DNA from: DASVRA01 sp036388855
GTDB taxonomy: Bacteria; Pseudomonadota; Alphaproteobacteria; Caulobacterales; Caulobacteraceae
Reading direction: 5' to 3'
Assembly: GCA_036388855.1 (NCBI GenBank)
Contig: DASVRA010000011.1
Coordinates: forward strand, 1-64,000
DNA: 64,000 nt
Below the pieces are notes generated by a model. That model did not search any database. It was not told the origin of the DNA and saw only the letters and a list, made by a program, of their open reading frames with translations. Numbering within the stretch: the stretch's first letter is position 1; every line of letters begins with the position of its first letter. A program made the position numbers and the translations under genes. Of the stretch, positions 7,510-16,669 are shown piece by piece.

Positions 7510-8559
7510 TCAGGGCGCGGCCGTGGCCGCCATCGCTTCCACCGGCCCCGTCGCGTCCGCCTCCTCAGCGGCGCAGGCCTGGTGCCAGCGCCAGGCGGAG
7601 GCGATCACCTGCTCCAGGTCGGTCCAGCGCGCTCGCCAGCCGAGCTTGTCCCGCGCCAGCGACGGATCCGCCACCAGCACCGGCGGGTCGCCCGCACGCC
7701 GGCCGGCCAGCCGCACCGGCAGCTTGCGGCCGGTCGCCCGCTCCACCGCGTCGGCCACCTCCTTGACCGAGTTGCCGCGCCCGGCGCCGAGGTTCATCGC
7801 CGAGGTTTCCCCGCCCTCCATCAGGTAGCGGATCGCCGCCACGTGGGCGTCGGCCAGGTCGCAGACGTGGATGTAGTCCCGCACAGCCGTGCCGTCGGGG
7901 GTCGGATAGTCCGTGCCCATGATGTCCAGCGCTTCGATCTTGCCCTGCAGCGCCATCAGCGCGCGGGGGATCAGGTGCGGTTCGGGCTCATGCAGCTCGC
8001 CGATGTCGGCGGTGGGATGGGCGCCGCAGGCGTTGAAGTAGCGCAACGAGACGGAGCGGACGCCGTAGGCGGTGTCGTAGTCGCGCAGGATCTGCTCCAC
8101 CATCAGCTTTGAGCGGCCGTAGGGGTTGATCGGCACGGTCGGCGTCCGCTCGGTCATCGGCTGCTCGGGCGGCTGGCCGTAGGTGGCGGCGGTGGAGGAG
8201 AATACGAACAGCTCCACGCCCGAGGCGCGCATGGCGTCCAGCAGCACCTGCGCGCCACGGGTGTTGTTGTCGTAGTAGATCGACGGGTCCTCCACCGACT
8301 CCCCCACGTAGGTGAAGGCGGCGAAGTGCATCACCGCGCGCGGCTTCCACCGCGCCATCACCTCCAGCAGCCGCTCGCGGTCGCGGATGTCGCCTTCCTC
8401 GAACGGCCCGAACTTCACCAGCCGCCGATGGCCGCGGCTGAGGTTGTCGTAGGTGACCGGCAGGAAGCCCTCGCGGGCGAGCGCCTCGCAGGCGTGGCTG
8501 CCGATGTAGCCGGCGCCGCCGGTCACCAGCACGGGAATCGGGTCGGGGGTCTGGGTCAT
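7510..8559 (-). CDS. galE: UDP-glucose 4-epimerase
   Basis: An NAD-dependent short-chain dehydrogenase/reductase-type epimerase (349 residues) that interconverts UDP-glucose and UDP-galactose for the Leloir pathway and for envelope polysaccharides. The Rossmann motif VTGGAGYIGSH is at residues 12-22. FSSTAATYG carries the catalytic Ser/Thr, and NPYGRSKLMVE is the YxxxK motif. The DYIHVCDLADAH and NLGAGRGNSVKEV elements are typical of the family. The ATG at 8559 is taken because a longer reading has no homology. Related sugar-nucleotide epimerases cannot be excluded. It lies 41 nt downstream of the LD-carboxypeptidase gene in the same direction. Confidence 0.9.
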   Translation of the reverse strand: MTQTPDPIPVLVTGGAGYIGSHACEALAREGFLPVTYDNLSRGHRRLVKFGPFEEGDIRDRERLLEVMARWKPRAVMHFAAFTYVGESVEDPSIYYDNNTRGAQVLLDAMRASGVELFVFSSTAATYGQPPEQPMTERTPTVPINPYGRSKLMVEQILRDYDTAYGVRSVSLRYFNACGAHPTADIGELHEPEPHLIPRALMALQGKIEALDIMGTDYPTPDGTAVRDYIHVCDLADAHVAAIRYLMEGGETSAMNLGAGRGNSVKEVADAVERATGRKLPVRLAGRRAGDPPVLVADPSLARDKLGWRARWTDLEQVIASAWRWHQACAAEEADATGPVEAMAATAAP

Positions 8560-8600
8560 GGGGCGCTGGATGAGGGCGAGCGCGGCCCGTGGCAAGCCCG

Positions 8601-9434
8601 TCAGCCGAACGGAACCACCTTGTTGCCGGCGTCGTGGCCGATGTCGGCGCGCCCGAGGTAGGGGATGCCGGAACGCTCGCACCAGTAGCGCGCCACCTCC
8701 TCCTCGGTGCGGATGAAGTCCGGGTCGTTCTCCGGCACGGCGCCGCAGCGGCCAAGCGCGATGCCGGCTGCCTCTCGGATCGCGGGGTTGGAGGTGATGT
8801 GGAACAGCGACCGGTCGATCCGGTACATGTACTCGCCCACCTCCTCCAGCATCAGCACGTGGCCGGACAGGTCGGGCTGCAAGGGGGTGCCCAGCATCTG
8901 GCTGAGCACGGTGATGTTGAAGGCGGCGCTCTTCACCCCCGAAGCGGCCAGCGGCTCCAGTGAAGCTCCATCGCCCCGGAGCAACCAATTCAACGCGCGA
9001 GCGATCGCGTCGGAGCCGCCTTCGCGCGCCACGTCGCAAGGCATGGGGCCGTGCGCCAATCGGCCGGCTCCGGCGCGGTAAAGGCCGGCGAGCATGAAAC
9101 CGGCGTCGCTGTAGCCGAGGTAAGCCTTCGCGCGTGCGGGCGCCTCAAGCCGCGCGATCACGCCTTCGGCGATGCGGCAGGCGCCGTAGCCGCCCCGGGC
9201 GAACCACAGCGCGTCGAAACCCGGGTCGTTGGCCACATCGAGAAACGCCGCGGCGCGCGCCTCGTCCTCTCCGGCGAAGTGGCCCCAGGCGTGGAAGCAC
9301 TGGGGGTGGAACCAGATCTCCGGCGCGTCCTCCCCCAAGGCTTGCGCCGCGGCGGCCGCGGTGCGCTCGGCGATCTCCTCGGCGATGCGGCCGCCGGGCG
9401 CGACCACGCCGATCCTGAAGCGCCTCTCGCCCAT
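8601..9434 (-). CDS. Muramoyltetrapeptide LD-carboxypeptidase (S66 family)
   Basis: A 277-residue S66 serine peptidase. LdcA enzymes remove the terminal D-Ala from murein tetrapeptides in the cytoplasm to give tripeptide for recycling. The RGGYG motif, the nucleophile loop [11 protein letters not shown], the HGPMPCD strand and the C-terminal [14 protein letters not shown] with the catalytic His are present, and [15 protein letters not shown] supplies the Glu. The gene diverges from an Mpl-like ligase (start 9484) across only 49 nt. These two enzymes catalyse successive steps of murein tripeptide recycling, so shared regulation is plausible. Confidence 0.87.
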   Translation of the reverse strand: MGERRFRIGVVAPGGRIAEEIAERTAAAAAQALGEDAPEIWFHPQCFHAWGHFAGEDEARAAAFLDVANDPGFDALWFARGGYGACRIAEGVIARLEAPARAKAYLGYSDAGFMLAGLYRAGAGRLAHGPMPCDVAREGGSDAIARALNWLLRGDGASLEPLAASGVKSAAFNITVLSQMLGTPLQPDLSGHVLMLEEVGEYMYRIDRSLFHITSNPAIREAAGIALGRCGAVPENDPDFIRTEEEVARYWCERSGIPYLGRADIGHDAGNKVVPFG

Positions 9435-9483
9435 GCCGCCGCCTCGCTTGCCAGTCCTCGGGTCGGCTTATAACCACCCGCCG

Positions 9484-10881
9484 ATGAGTCCCCCCACATC
9501 CTATTTCTTCTGCGGCGTCGGCGGCAGCGGAATGCTGCCCCTGGCCCTGATCGCCCAGGCGCAGGGCGCGACGGTGGAGGGCTCCGACCGCTCGCTCGAC
9601 CAAGGCCGCACGCCCGAGAAGTTCGATTTCCTCCGCGCCCGCGGGATTGGCCTGCATCCGCAGGACGGTTCGGGCGTCAGGGCCGGCCACACGGTGGTCA
9701 CCTCCGCCGCTGTGGAGGAGAGCGTGCCCGACGTGCAGGCGGCGCGGCGCGTGGGCGCCCCGCTGCTCACGCGAGCCGAGCTGCTGGCGCGGATGTTCAA
9801 CGCGGCGCCCCTGTCGATAGGGGTGGCGGGCACCAGCGGGAAGTCCACAGTCACCGGCATGATCGGCTGGATCCTGCACCAGGCCGGCCGCGACCCCACG
9901 GTGATGAACGGCGCTGTGATGAAGCCGTTCGCCACCGCCGACGTCCCCTTCGCCAGCGCGGTCGTGGGGCAGGGCGGCGTGTTTGTCAGCGAGGTGGACG
10001 AGAGCGACGGCTCCATCGCCCGCTACCGGCCCGGGGTCGCCGTCGTGAACAACGTCTCGCTGGACCACAAATCGATGGACGAGTTGCGCGTCCTGTTCCG
10101 CGACTTCGCCGCCAAGGCCGGGACCGCCGCCCTCAACCTCGACAACGAGGAGACGGCGGCCCTGGCGCGAACGCTGCCGCGCGGGCGCGTGATCACCTAC
10201 GGCATGGACCAGGCGGCGGACTTCACCGCCCAGGACGTGACGCTCGAGCCCGCCGCCGTCCGCTTCCGCGTGCTGGAAAAAACCACGGGCGAGACGGCCG
10301 ACATCCGCCTGCCGATGCCTGGCGCGCACAACGCCGCCAACGCCCTGGCCGCCCTCGCCGCCGCGCGCGCCGCCGGCGTCCCCCTTCATGAAGCGGTCGA
10401 AGCGCTGGCGGGCTTCACCGGAATCCGCCGGCGGCTGGAGTTGGTCGGGGAGGCCGGCGGGGTCACGGTGATCGACGACTTCGCCCATAACCCCGACAAG
10501 ATCACGGCCACCCTGTCGGCGCTGCACGCCTTCCCCGGCCGTCTGCTGGTGCTGTTCCAGCCCCACGGATACGGGCCGCTGAAGCTGATGCGCGAGCCGC
10601 TGACAGAGGCCTTCACCGGCCATCTGGCGCCCGAGGACGTCCTGCTGATCACCGAGCCGGTCTACTTCGGCGGCACCGTCGACCGCTCGGTCGGCGCCGA
10701 GGCGATCGTGGACGGGGTGAAGGGGCGGGGCCGGTCCGCCGAAGCCTTCCCCGACCGGCCTTCAGCGGGCGGGCGGCTGCTTGACCTGGCGCGCTCCGGC
10801 GACCGGATCGTGGTCATGGGCGCGCGGGACGACACCCTGTCCCAGTTCGCCGCGGAACTGCTCGAAAAATTAGGTGGTTAA
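9484..10881 (+). CDS. Mur ligase, Mpl/MurC-like (murein tripeptide ligase candidate)
   Basis: A 465-residue three-domain Mur ligase. The N-terminal Rossmann part begins [17 protein letters not shown], as in MurC and Mpl. The ATP-binding loop is AGTSGKST rather than the GTHGKTT usual in both MurC and Mpl. The central domain has [10 protein letters not shown] and [13 protein letters not shown]. The C-terminal domain has [25 protein letters not shown] and FQPHGYGP. The divergent LD-carboxypeptidase suggests Mpl-type activity, joining tripeptide to UDP-MurNAc, rather than the essential MurC step. MurC is normally found in the dcw cluster, which is not in this window. The start is the ATG at 9484. 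Confidence 0.8.
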   Translation: MSPPTSYFFCGVGGSGMLPLALIAQAQGATVEGSDRSLDQGRTPEKFDFLRARGIGLHPQDGSGVRAGHTVVTSAAVEESVPDVQAARRVGAPLLTRAELLARMFNAAPLSIGVAGTSGKSTVTGMIGWILHQAGRDPTVMNGAVMKPFATADVPFASAVVGQGGVFVSEVDESDGSIARYRPGVAVVNNVSLDHKSMDELRVLFRDFAAKAGTAALNLDNEETAALARTLPRGRVITYGMDQAADFTAQDVTLEPAAVRFRVLEKTTGETADIRLPMPGAHNAANALAALAAARAAGVPLHEAVEALAGFTGIRRRLELVGEAGGVTVIDDFAHNPDKITATLSALHAFPGRLLVLFQPHGYGPLKLMREPLTEAFTGHLAPEDVLLITEPVYFGGTVDRSVGAEAIVDGVKGRGRSAEAFPDRPSAGGRLLDLARSGDRIVVMGARDDTLSQFAAELLEKLGG

Positions 10882-10885
10882 CGCG

Positions 10886-10910
10886 GGAACACGGAGGCTT
10901 TTCGGCTGTT
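10886..10910 (+). promoter_or_regulatory. Weak EcfG-like promoter match
   Basis: GGAAC at 10886-10890 is followed after 16 nt by TGTT, one base away from the CGTT consensus. It lies at a sensible distance ahead of the gene starting at 10941. A single mismatch in a four-base element makes this tentative. Confidence 0.25.
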
Positions 10911-10940
10911 GATCGTGCGGGCGTCTCAAGGAATCCGCAC

Positions 10941-11384
10941 GTGTCCCTCCTCCCTATCGCCGCCGCCGCCCTGGCGCTTTCCGGCGCGCCGGCCGAGCCG
11001 GGCGTCTGCCGCGGCGCCGCGGCCCAACCGGGGCAGGTGGTCACGGGCGTGGTGCTCCACGTGATCGACGGCGAGCGCCTGTGCCTGGCCGATGGCCCCA
11101 CCCCCGACCGCTGGACGGAAGTCACCCTGGCGAAGGCCGACCTGCGGCCGATGGCGAGCGAAAGCGCCGCCTGGGGCAAGGCGGCGGTTATGAGCGCCGC
11201 CTTCGGCAAGAAGCTCACCTGCACGGTCGAGTCCGTCTCCGCCGGCCGCGCCGTCGCCGCTTGCGCACTGGGCGAGGTTCCCTTGGGAGCCGTCCTCTCC
11301 GCCCCCAGCGCCCAGGCGCAGGCGGCGCAGTGGTATCAGCCGGCTCCGCAGCCCACCGGCCGCACCCTGATCGCCAGCCGCTGA
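10941..11384 (+). CDS. Secreted SNase-like hypothetical protein
   Basis: A 147-residue protein beginning at a GTG with AAGGAA upstream. The first 18 or so residues form a signal peptide (LLPIAAAALALSGAPA), so it is probably periplasmic. The mature part contains VVLHVIDGERLCLADG followed by WTEVTLAKADLRP, which resembles the opening of staphylococcal-nuclease-like (TNase) domains. The catalytic Arg/Glu set of active nucleases is not obvious, so activity is doubtful. Two or more Cys residues could form disulfides. The C-terminal 30 residues are Gln/Pro-rich. The assignment to the SNase-like fold is an inference from pattern, not a confirmed match. Confidence 0.6.
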   Translation: MSLLPIAAAALALSGAPAEPGVCRGAAAQPGQVVTGVVLHVIDGERLCLADGPTPDRWTEVTLAKADLRPMASESAAWGKAAVMSAAFGKKLTCTVESVSAGRAVAACALGEVPLGAVLSAPSAQAQAAQWYQPAPQPTGRTLIASR

Positions 11385-11565
11385 GCCGCCGCCGCCGCCA
11401 TTCATCGTATCCCCGGTTCAACCGGGCGACCCATGCGGCGCCGGTGAATCGGGCGAGGCCGCAGGGATCACCCGCATTCTCGGGTGAGGACGGGGAAGAT
11501 ACCCGCCTTGAAGTGTAGCGCCTCCCCCGCCGCCTCGTGCTAGAGCGGCCACAACCGGAGGCCCT

Positions 11566-12711
11566 ATGCGCATTCTCTTGGCGACCGACGCCTGGGAGCC
11601 CCAGGTCAACGGGGTGGTGCGCACGCTGACGCGCACCCTCGCCGAGTGCCGTGCCATGGGCCACGAGGTGGAGGTGGTCGCGCCCAGCCAGTTCAAGACC
11701 GTCCCCCTGCCGACCTATCCGGAGATCAAGATCGCCGTGGGCTGCCACGAGGCGGTGCGCGAGCGCATGACCCGGTTCGAGCCCGAAGCCATCCACATCG
11801 CCACCGAAGGGCCCATCGGGCTGGCCGCCCGCAGCATCTGCCTGGAGTGGAAGCTGCCGTTCACCACCAGCTACCACACCCGTTTCCCCGAGTACGTCTC
11901 GGCGCGGCTGCCGCTGCCGCTCTCAGCCGGCTACGCCTTCATGCGCTGGTTCCACGCGCCCTCGGGACGGCTGATGGTGGCCACGCCCACCATGCGCGCG
12001 GAGCTGGAAAAGCGCGGCTTCCGCAACATGTCGCCGTGGACGCGGGGGGTGGACACCGGGCTGTTCCGCCCCGGGCTGGAGCCGGTGTTCGAGGGCGTGG
12101 AGCGCCCGGTCTTCCTCTACGTGGGCCGCGTGGCGGTGGAGAAGAACATCGAAGCCTTCCTCAAGCTGGACCTGCCGGGGACCAAGGTGGTGGTGGGCGA
12201 AGGGCCGCAGAAGGAAGAGCTGGCCGCCGCCCACCCGCGGGCCGTGTTCACCGGCGCCAAGTTCGGCGAGGACCTGGCGCGCGCCTACGCCGACGCCGAC
12301 GTGTTCGTCTTCCCCTCGCTCACCGACACCTTCGGCCTGGTGATCCTGGAAGCGATGGCGACGGGCACGCCAGTCGCCGCCTTCCCCGCGCCCGGGCCTA
12401 TCGACATCATCCCGGGCTCCGGCGCGGGCGTTCTGGCCGAAAGCACCGCGGGCGGCCTGCGCGAGGCCTGCCTGGAGGCGTTGAAGCTGGATTCCGGCGC
12501 GGTGCGTGCCTACGCCGAGCGGTTCTCCTGGCGCACCTGCGCGGAGGAGTTCGTGCGCAACCTGCAGCCCTATCCGGAGCCGCAGAAGACCCGCTTCTGG
12601 CGGCGCCTGCGACGGCTCACCCGGCTGCGCCGGCGCAAGGCGCCCTTCTCGATTCCCATGGGCGCCGCGCGCCCGGCGGAATCGCCGCGTAGCCCACAGG
12701 GTTCGTCCTGA
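11566..12711 (+). CDS. Glycosyltransferase family 4
   Basis: A 381-residue GT-B glycosyltransferase. The N-terminal acceptor domain begins MRILLATDAWEPQVNGVVRT, which is typical of GT4 enzymes that add mannose or glucose to lipid acceptors. The donor domain has FLYVGRVAVEKNIEAFL and VFPSLTDTFGLVILEAMATG with the nucleotide-sugar-binding Glu. The C-terminal 50 residues are rich in Arg and Lys (TRFWRRLRRLTRLRRRK) and could attach the protein to acidic membrane lipids. This suggests glycolipid synthesis, but the sugar and acceptor cannot be read from sequence. It stands alone in its direction, with 180 nt upstream that hold only small hairpins. Confidence 0.85.
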   Translation: MRILLATDAWEPQVNGVVRTLTRTLAECRAMGHEVEVVAPSQFKTVPLPTYPEIKIAVGCHEAVRERMTRFEPEAIHIATEGPIGLAARSICLEWKLPFTTSYHTRFPEYVSARLPLPLSAGYAFMRWFHAPSGRLMVATPTMRAELEKRGFRNMSPWTRGVDTGLFRPGLEPVFEGVERPVFLYVGRVAVEKNIEAFLKLDLPGTKVVVGEGPQKEELAAAHPRAVFTGAKFGEDLARAYADADVFVFPSLTDTFGLVILEAMATGTPVAAFPAPGPIDIIPGSGAGVLAESTAGGLREACLEALKLDSGAVRAYAERFSWRTCAEEFVRNLQPYPEPQKTRFWRRLRRLTRLRRRKAPFSIPMGAARPAESPRSPQGSS

Positions 12712-12988
12712 CGCCGTCGGCTGTGTCGCGCCCGTAGAGCTCGACGGCGGCCGGGCGCGCGAACCGGGACGTAGGCCGCTGCTTCTTACCGCCGCACGAT
12801 TTAGCCTCGCCCGCCTGCGGCGCCATGCCGCTGCTTGCCCCCCTAACTGTGACAGCGCCTGTTCTGATATGTGACCGCCTCCGCAACTGGCTGATTTTTG
12901 GGAAGGAATTAGCCAGGGTCCGAGCGGGAATAAGCATCGAGTCATGAGCGTTGTCGCCGCGGCGCAGCGCCTTCAGCAGGAGTTACCA

Positions 12989-14770
12989 GTGAACCTTTCC
13001 ACCCGCATCGTCTCGGTCCGCACCCTGGCCGACAGCCCCAGCGCCATGAGCGCCCCCACCATCTCGCGCGGAGGCGGCGACGAGAACGAAGAGACCGTGA
13101 TCGGCACCGAGAACGCCGACACGATCAACGAACTGCACGCGTCCGACACGACTCCGCTGGAGCTGGAGATCTTCGCGCTGGGCGGCAACGACACCGTCAC
13201 CTTCACCGGCAGCGACGTGGTCGAGGCCGAGGTTGACCTCGGCGCCGGCGACGACCTGTTCAACGTCGACGGCGGCATGGAAGTCGAGGTCGTCACCGGC
13301 GACGGCATTGACACGGTCAACGTCGCCAACGTCGGCGGCGAGCTCGAGATCGACTTCCTCGGCGCAGGCTCCGACACCGTCCGCATCCAGGCGGGCGCGG
13401 TGATCACCAACGACTTCGAAGTGGACAACTTCACCGCCGGCGAAGGCGGCGACGTGGTCGACTTCACCGCCTTCCTGCAGAGCGAGACCACCTGGGACGG
13501 CGTGGTCAACCCGTTCGAGGCCGGCTACCTGCAGCTGTCGCAGGCCGACGATGACGAGGTGATGCTGCAGATCGACTACGACGGCGGCGGCGACAACTGG
13601 GGCTTCCTGCTCGAGATCAACGACGCGGTGGCGACCGACTTCACCGCCGCCAACTTCGGCGGCTACGCCCCGGTGATCGGCCCGCCCTCCTTCGACGGCG
13701 ACGACGGCGACGACATCTACTCGGGCCGTGACGGCGACGACGACCTGACCGGCGGCGACGGCGACGACACGCTCGGCGGCTCCGGCGGGGACGACAGCGT
13801 CCACGGCGGCGGCGGCGGCGACGACCTCGACGGCGGCGACGGCGACGACCATGTCTCGGGCGACGATGGCGACGACCACATGGACGGCGACCTCGGCGAC
13901 GACCTGGTCCACGGCGGCTCGGGCGACGACACCCTTTCCGGCGGCGACGGCAACGACGACCTGACCGGCAACAGCGGCGGCGACGACCTCGACGGCAGCT
14001 CCGGCGACGACTCCGTCTCCGGCGGCGGCGGCCTCGACGACCTCGACGGCGGCGACGGCGACGACGAGCTGAGCGGCGGCAAGGGCGACGACACCATGTC
14101 CGGCGGCGGCGACGACGACACCGTCATGGGCGGCGGCGGCGACGACCACCTGGTCGGCGGCGGCGGCGGCGGCTCGGACGACCTCGACGGCGGCAACGGC
14201 GACGACACCGTCTCCGGCGGCGGCGGCGGCGACGACCTCGACGGCGGCAACGGCGACGACGAGGTCAAGGGCGGCGGCGGCGACGACACCATGTCGGGCG
14301 GCGACGACGACTCCAACGACACTCTGGTCGGTGGCGGCGGCGGCGACGACATGGACGGCGGCGAGGGCAGCGACGAGCTGAACGGCGGCAAGGGCGACGA
14401 CGACATCTCCGGCGGCGACGGCGACGACACCGTCATCGGCGGCGGCGGCGACGACACCGTCAGCGGCGGGCTGGGCGACGACGACTTCATGTTCGTCCGG
14501 GCCGACGGCTCCACCGTCAGCGTCAGCGACTTCGAAGTCGGCAACGACGTGTTCGATCTGTCGAAGATCGACGCCGACACGGCCGCCGAGGGAAACCAGG
14601 CCTTCGTCTTCGTCGACACCTTCACCGGCGCGGCCGGCGAGGCGACGCTGAGCTACGACGCGGTCACCGGGATCACCACTGCGGTGTTCCAGGCGGACGC
14701 GGACGGGCTGGCCGACCTGACCCTGCTGATCGACGGCGAGGTCACCGCGGACGACGGCTGGGTCCTCTAA
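12989..14770 (+). CDS. RTX-repeat calcium-binding protein, probable type I secretion substrate
   Basis: A very acidic protein of about 593 residues. There is no Sec signal. Residues from about 60 to 225 form a repetitive beta-rich part (ALGGNDTVTFTGSD, LGAGDDLFNVDGG). About 28 nonapeptide-type repeats follow, of the form GGxGDDxLx, which bind calcium in a parallel beta roll. The last 95 residues (SVSDFEVGNDVFDLSKI onwards) resemble the C-terminal region of serralysin and S-layer type I secretion substrates. No ABC exporter or membrane fusion gene is nearby. The GTG at 12989 has AGGAG six bases upstream; an in-frame ATG at 12944 would add 15 residues but has a poor ribosome site. An S-layer-like or adhesive role is possible. 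Confidence 0.85.
   Translation: MNLSTRIVSVRTLADSPSAMSAPTISRGGGDENEETVIGTENADTINELHASDTTPLELEIFALGGNDTVTFTGSDVVEAEVDLGAGDDLFNVDGGMEVEVVTGDGIDTVNVANVGGELEIDFLGAGSDTVRIQAGAVITNDFEVDNFTAGEGGDVVDFTAFLQSETTWDGVVNPFEAGYLQLSQADDDEVMLQIDYDGGGDNWGFLLEINDAVATDFTAANFGGYAPVIGPPSFDGDDGDDIYSGRDGDDDLTGGDGDDTLGGSGGDDSVHGGGGGDDLDGGDGDDHVSGDDGDDHMDGDLGDDLVHGGSGDDTLSGGDGNDDLTGNSGGDDLDGSSGDDSVSGGGGLDDLDGGDGDDELSGGKGDDTMSGGGDDDTVMGGGGDDHLVGGGGGGSDDLDGGNGDDTVSGGGGGDDLDGGNGDDEVKGGGGDDTMSGGDDDSNDTLVGGGGGDDMDGGEGSDELNGGKGDDDISGGDGDDTVIGGGGDDTVSGGLGDDDFMFVRADGSTVSVSDFEVGNDVFDLSKIDADTAAEGNQAFVFVDTFTGAAGEATLSYDAVTGITTAVFQADADGLADLTLLIDGEVTADDGWVL
13694..14490 (+). repeat. Tandem 18/27-nt repeats encoding the RTX roll
   Basis: The DNA is a long run of near-identical short units built on GGCGGCGACGGCGACGAC. 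Unit order and spacing vary: some units carry an extra Gly or Asp. The low complexity makes the tract prone to expansion, contraction and assembly error. Confidence 0.8.
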
Positions 14771-14790
14771 GGTCCCCAGCGACGGCCAAT

Positions 14791-14822
14791 GAACTCCCGC
14801 CGCGGCGACGCGGCGGGAGTTC
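14791..14822 (+). terminator. Strong hairpin after the RTX gene
   Basis: A perfect 14-bp stem (14791-14804 with 14809-14822) closes a GCGA loop, 20 nt after the RTX stop codon. There is no T-run after it, so it may act with Rho or as an RNA 3'-end stabiliser rather than as a textbook intrinsic terminator. Confidence 0.6.
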
Positions 14823-14909
14823 GCATGTCAGGGCCTTGCCGCCGCACGGCGACACCCCCACATCCGGCAAACCGCACTAGAAGCGGTTACAGATTTGGGA
14901 ACCCCGACC

Positions 14910-15518
14910 ATGAAGCTCTACTACGCTCCCGCCGCCTGCTCGCTCGCCCCGCATATTGCCGCCATCGAGGCCGGTCTGCCGCTGGAGCTCAAGAAGGTCG
15001 AGTTCGGCGCCAACGGCAAAACCGTCGACGGCCGCGACTACGCCGAGATCAACCCCAAGGGCGCGGTCCCGGCGCTGGAGACGGACGAGGGCGAGGTGCT
15101 GACCGAAAACGCGGTGCTGCTCCAGTACCTGGCGTCCAAGGCGCCGGGCTCGCGGCTAGTCCCAGCCGGCGACGGGCTGGAGCGCTGGCGCTTCCTGGAA
15201 CTGCTCAATTTCATCGCCACCGAAATCCACAAGGGATTCGGCCCGCTGTGGAATCCCACGACTCCCCCCGAAGTGCGCGAGGGCGCGGTCGCCAATCTCG
15301 GCAAGAAGTTCGCCTTCCTTGAGAAACAGCTGGATGGCCGCCCCTTCCTGTTCGGCGATTCGTTCACCGCCGCGGACGCCTACGCCTACGCGGTGCTGAA
15401 CTGGACCAGCATCCATAAAATCGACCTGGCGCCCTGGCCAGCGCTGCAGGCCTACATGGGCCGCCTGCGCGAGCACCCGTCGGTGGCGCAGGCCCTGCGC
15501 GAGGAAGGCTTGGGCTAA
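14910..15518 (+). CDS. Glutathione S-transferase, beta class
   Basis: A 202-residue cytoplasmic GST. The thioredoxin-like N-terminal domain starts MKLYYAPAACSLAPHIAA, with the Cys of beta-class enzymes, and includes NPKGAVPALE and LTENAVLLQYLA, which bind the glutathione gamma-Glu part. The helical C-terminal domain has the FGDSFTAADAYAYAVLNW N-capping box. Beta-class GSTs conjugate or isomerise electrophiles and can bind glutathione covalently through the Cys. The ATG at 14910 is the family start; an in-frame TTG at 14895 would add five residues. Confidence 0.9.
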   Translation: MKLYYAPAACSLAPHIAAIEAGLPLELKKVEFGANGKTVDGRDYAEINPKGAVPALETDEGEVLTENAVLLQYLASKAPGSRLVPAGDGLERWRFLELLNFIATEIHKGFGPLWNPTTPPEVREGAVANLGKKFAFLEKQLDGRPFLFGDSFTAADAYAYAVLNWTSIHKIDLAPWPALQAYMGRLREHPSVAQALREEGLG

Positions 15519-15525
15519 GGAAAGC

Positions 15526-15573
15526 CCGGCCCCCCGCCGCCGATCCTGGAGGGCGAAGGCGGCGGGGGACCGG
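15526..15573 (+). terminator. GC-rich hairpin after the GST gene
   Basis: CCGGC followed by CCCCCGCCGCC (15526-15541) pairs with 15558-15573 in a 16-bp stem with a single mismatch, 7 nt after the stop codon. No T-run follows. Confidence 0.5.
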
Positions 15574-15634
15574 ACCTTACCAAGCTACGGCGGCGTCGTA
15601 CGCCCGGATTACCCGTTCACGCGTCCGTGACGGC

Positions 15635-15889
15635 TCAGCTCTGAAAATAGGGCTCCACCGGCCCGGACAGCTTCATCGTCAGCGGATCGCCCTTGCGGTC
15701 GGTCTTCTTGCCCACCGCCAGCCGGATCCAGCCCTCGCTGACGCAATACTCCTCGACGTTGGTCTTCTCCTCGCCCCGGAAGCGGATGCCTACACCCCGC
15801 GCCAGCAGCGCACCGTCGTAAAACGGGCTCTTGGGATTGACCGACAGGCGATCAGGCGGCGTTTCGGCGGCGGGAGGCGTGTCGCTCAT
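15635..15889 (-). CDS. DUF3297 family protein
   Basis: An 84-residue protein that matches the DUF3297 family over nearly its whole length. The hallmark segments are PDRLSVNPKSPFYD, VGIRFRGEEKTNVEEYC, SEGWIRLAVGK and DRKGDPLTMKLSGPVEPYF. The family is widespread in alpha- and other proteobacteria and has no established function. It is probably cytoplasmic. It stands alone, 42 nt from the YgjP-type gene on the same strand. Confidence 0.85.
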   Translation of the reverse strand: MSDTPPAAETPPDRLSVNPKSPFYDGALLARGVGIRFRGEEKTNVEEYCVSEGWIRLAVGKKTDRKGDPLTMKLSGPVEPYFQS

Positions 15890-15931
15890 CCCTCCTGACT
15901 AGCCTCGCCCCCGCCCCTCCGCAACGCGGCC

Positions 15932-16669
15932 TCAGCGCCCCACCGCCTGCAGCCGGGGCCCGTGCTCGCGCAGCCAGGCCCGCGCCGCCTTGGCGTGCGG
16001 CGTCAGCCTCGCCACCTCGGCCCAGAACGCGGGGCTGTGGTCGGCGCGCACCAGATGCGCCGCCTCGTGCGCGGCCACGTAGTCCATCGTCTCCCAGGGC
16101 GCGAGCACCAGCCGCCAGCTGTAGCGCACCGCCGCTATGCGCCCCGGCCCGGCCGGGCTGCACGAGCCCCAGCGCGAGCGCGCGTCCATCACCTTCACCT
16201 CCGGCAGGGGCGCGCCCAGCGCCCGCGCGTGCGCGTAGGTCCGTTCCCGCAGCACCTTCAGCGCATGCGCCTTCAGCCCCCGCACGCACGAGCGCGAGAA
16301 CGCCTCGCCCTCGCCATGCGCCCGCAGCACCAGTTCCGGACCCTCGGCCAGGCCCAGACCGCGCCTGACCGGCGCCGCCTCCAGCCTGCAGCGCCGCCCC
16401 AGCACTTCGACAAACCCGCCCGGCGACAGCGGGTCGCCAAGGGGCGTCCGCGCCACCAGGCCGGCCATCCAGGCCGAGCGCTCGCGCGCGAACGCCACCG
16501 CGTCGGCCAGCCGCCGCTGTGAAGGCGCGGTGGCCACCACCTCACGGCGCACCGGGTCCAGGCGCAGGCTCACCCGCCGCGCCCGCGCATCGACGCGAAG
16601 GCGCACGGGCACGCCCGCGACCTCCACCACTCCACCCGGCGCGAGCCCGCGCGCGCGAAAGCCGATCAT
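15932..16669 (-). CDS. YgjP-type zinc metallopeptidase
   Basis: A 245-residue protein with the YgjP/SprT-like zincin domain in its C-terminal half. SRWGSCSPAG precedes the zinc motif YVAAHEAAHLVRADHSPAFW, where two His and a Glu form HExxH and a further His is the third ligand. The N-terminal half has the beta-rich segment typical of YgjP proteins (VRLRVDARARRVSLRLD). The substrate is unknown. Its ATG overlaps the vsr stop codon (ATGA), so the two genes are translationally coupled. Confidence 0.85.
   Translation of the reverse strand: MIGFRARGLAPGGVVEVAGVPVRLRVDARARRVSLRLDPVRREVVATAPSQRRLADAVAFARERSAWMAGLVARTPLGDPLSPGGFVEVLGRRCRLEAAPVRRGLGLAEGPELVLRAHGEGEAFSRSCVRGLKAHALKVLRERTYAHARALGAPLPEVKVMDARSRWGSCSPAGPGRIAAVRYSWRLVLAPWETMDYVAAHEAAHLVRADHSPAFWAEVARLTPHAKAARAWLREHGPRLQAVGR

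Noticed and set aside
11400..11520. Small hairpins ahead of the glycosyltransferase that might be a riboswitch
   Set aside because: CCCGGTT/AACCGGG and TCACCCG/CGGGTGA stems are isolated, with no conserved riboswitch core that I recognise.
13694..14490. RTX tandem repeats considered as a CRISPR-like array
   Set aside because: The units have no unique spacers, are in frame and encode a calcium-binding roll.
13717..14625. A long leftward Ser/Pro reading frame opposite the RTX repeats
   Set aside because: It is the mirror image of the repeated GGCGACGAC units and has no ribosome site or domain.
15590..15635. Possible tRNA-like or small RNA hairpins after the GST gene
   Set aside because: The paired stretches are short (TCACG/CGTGA) and do not form a cloverleaf or have the conserved TTCGA loop.
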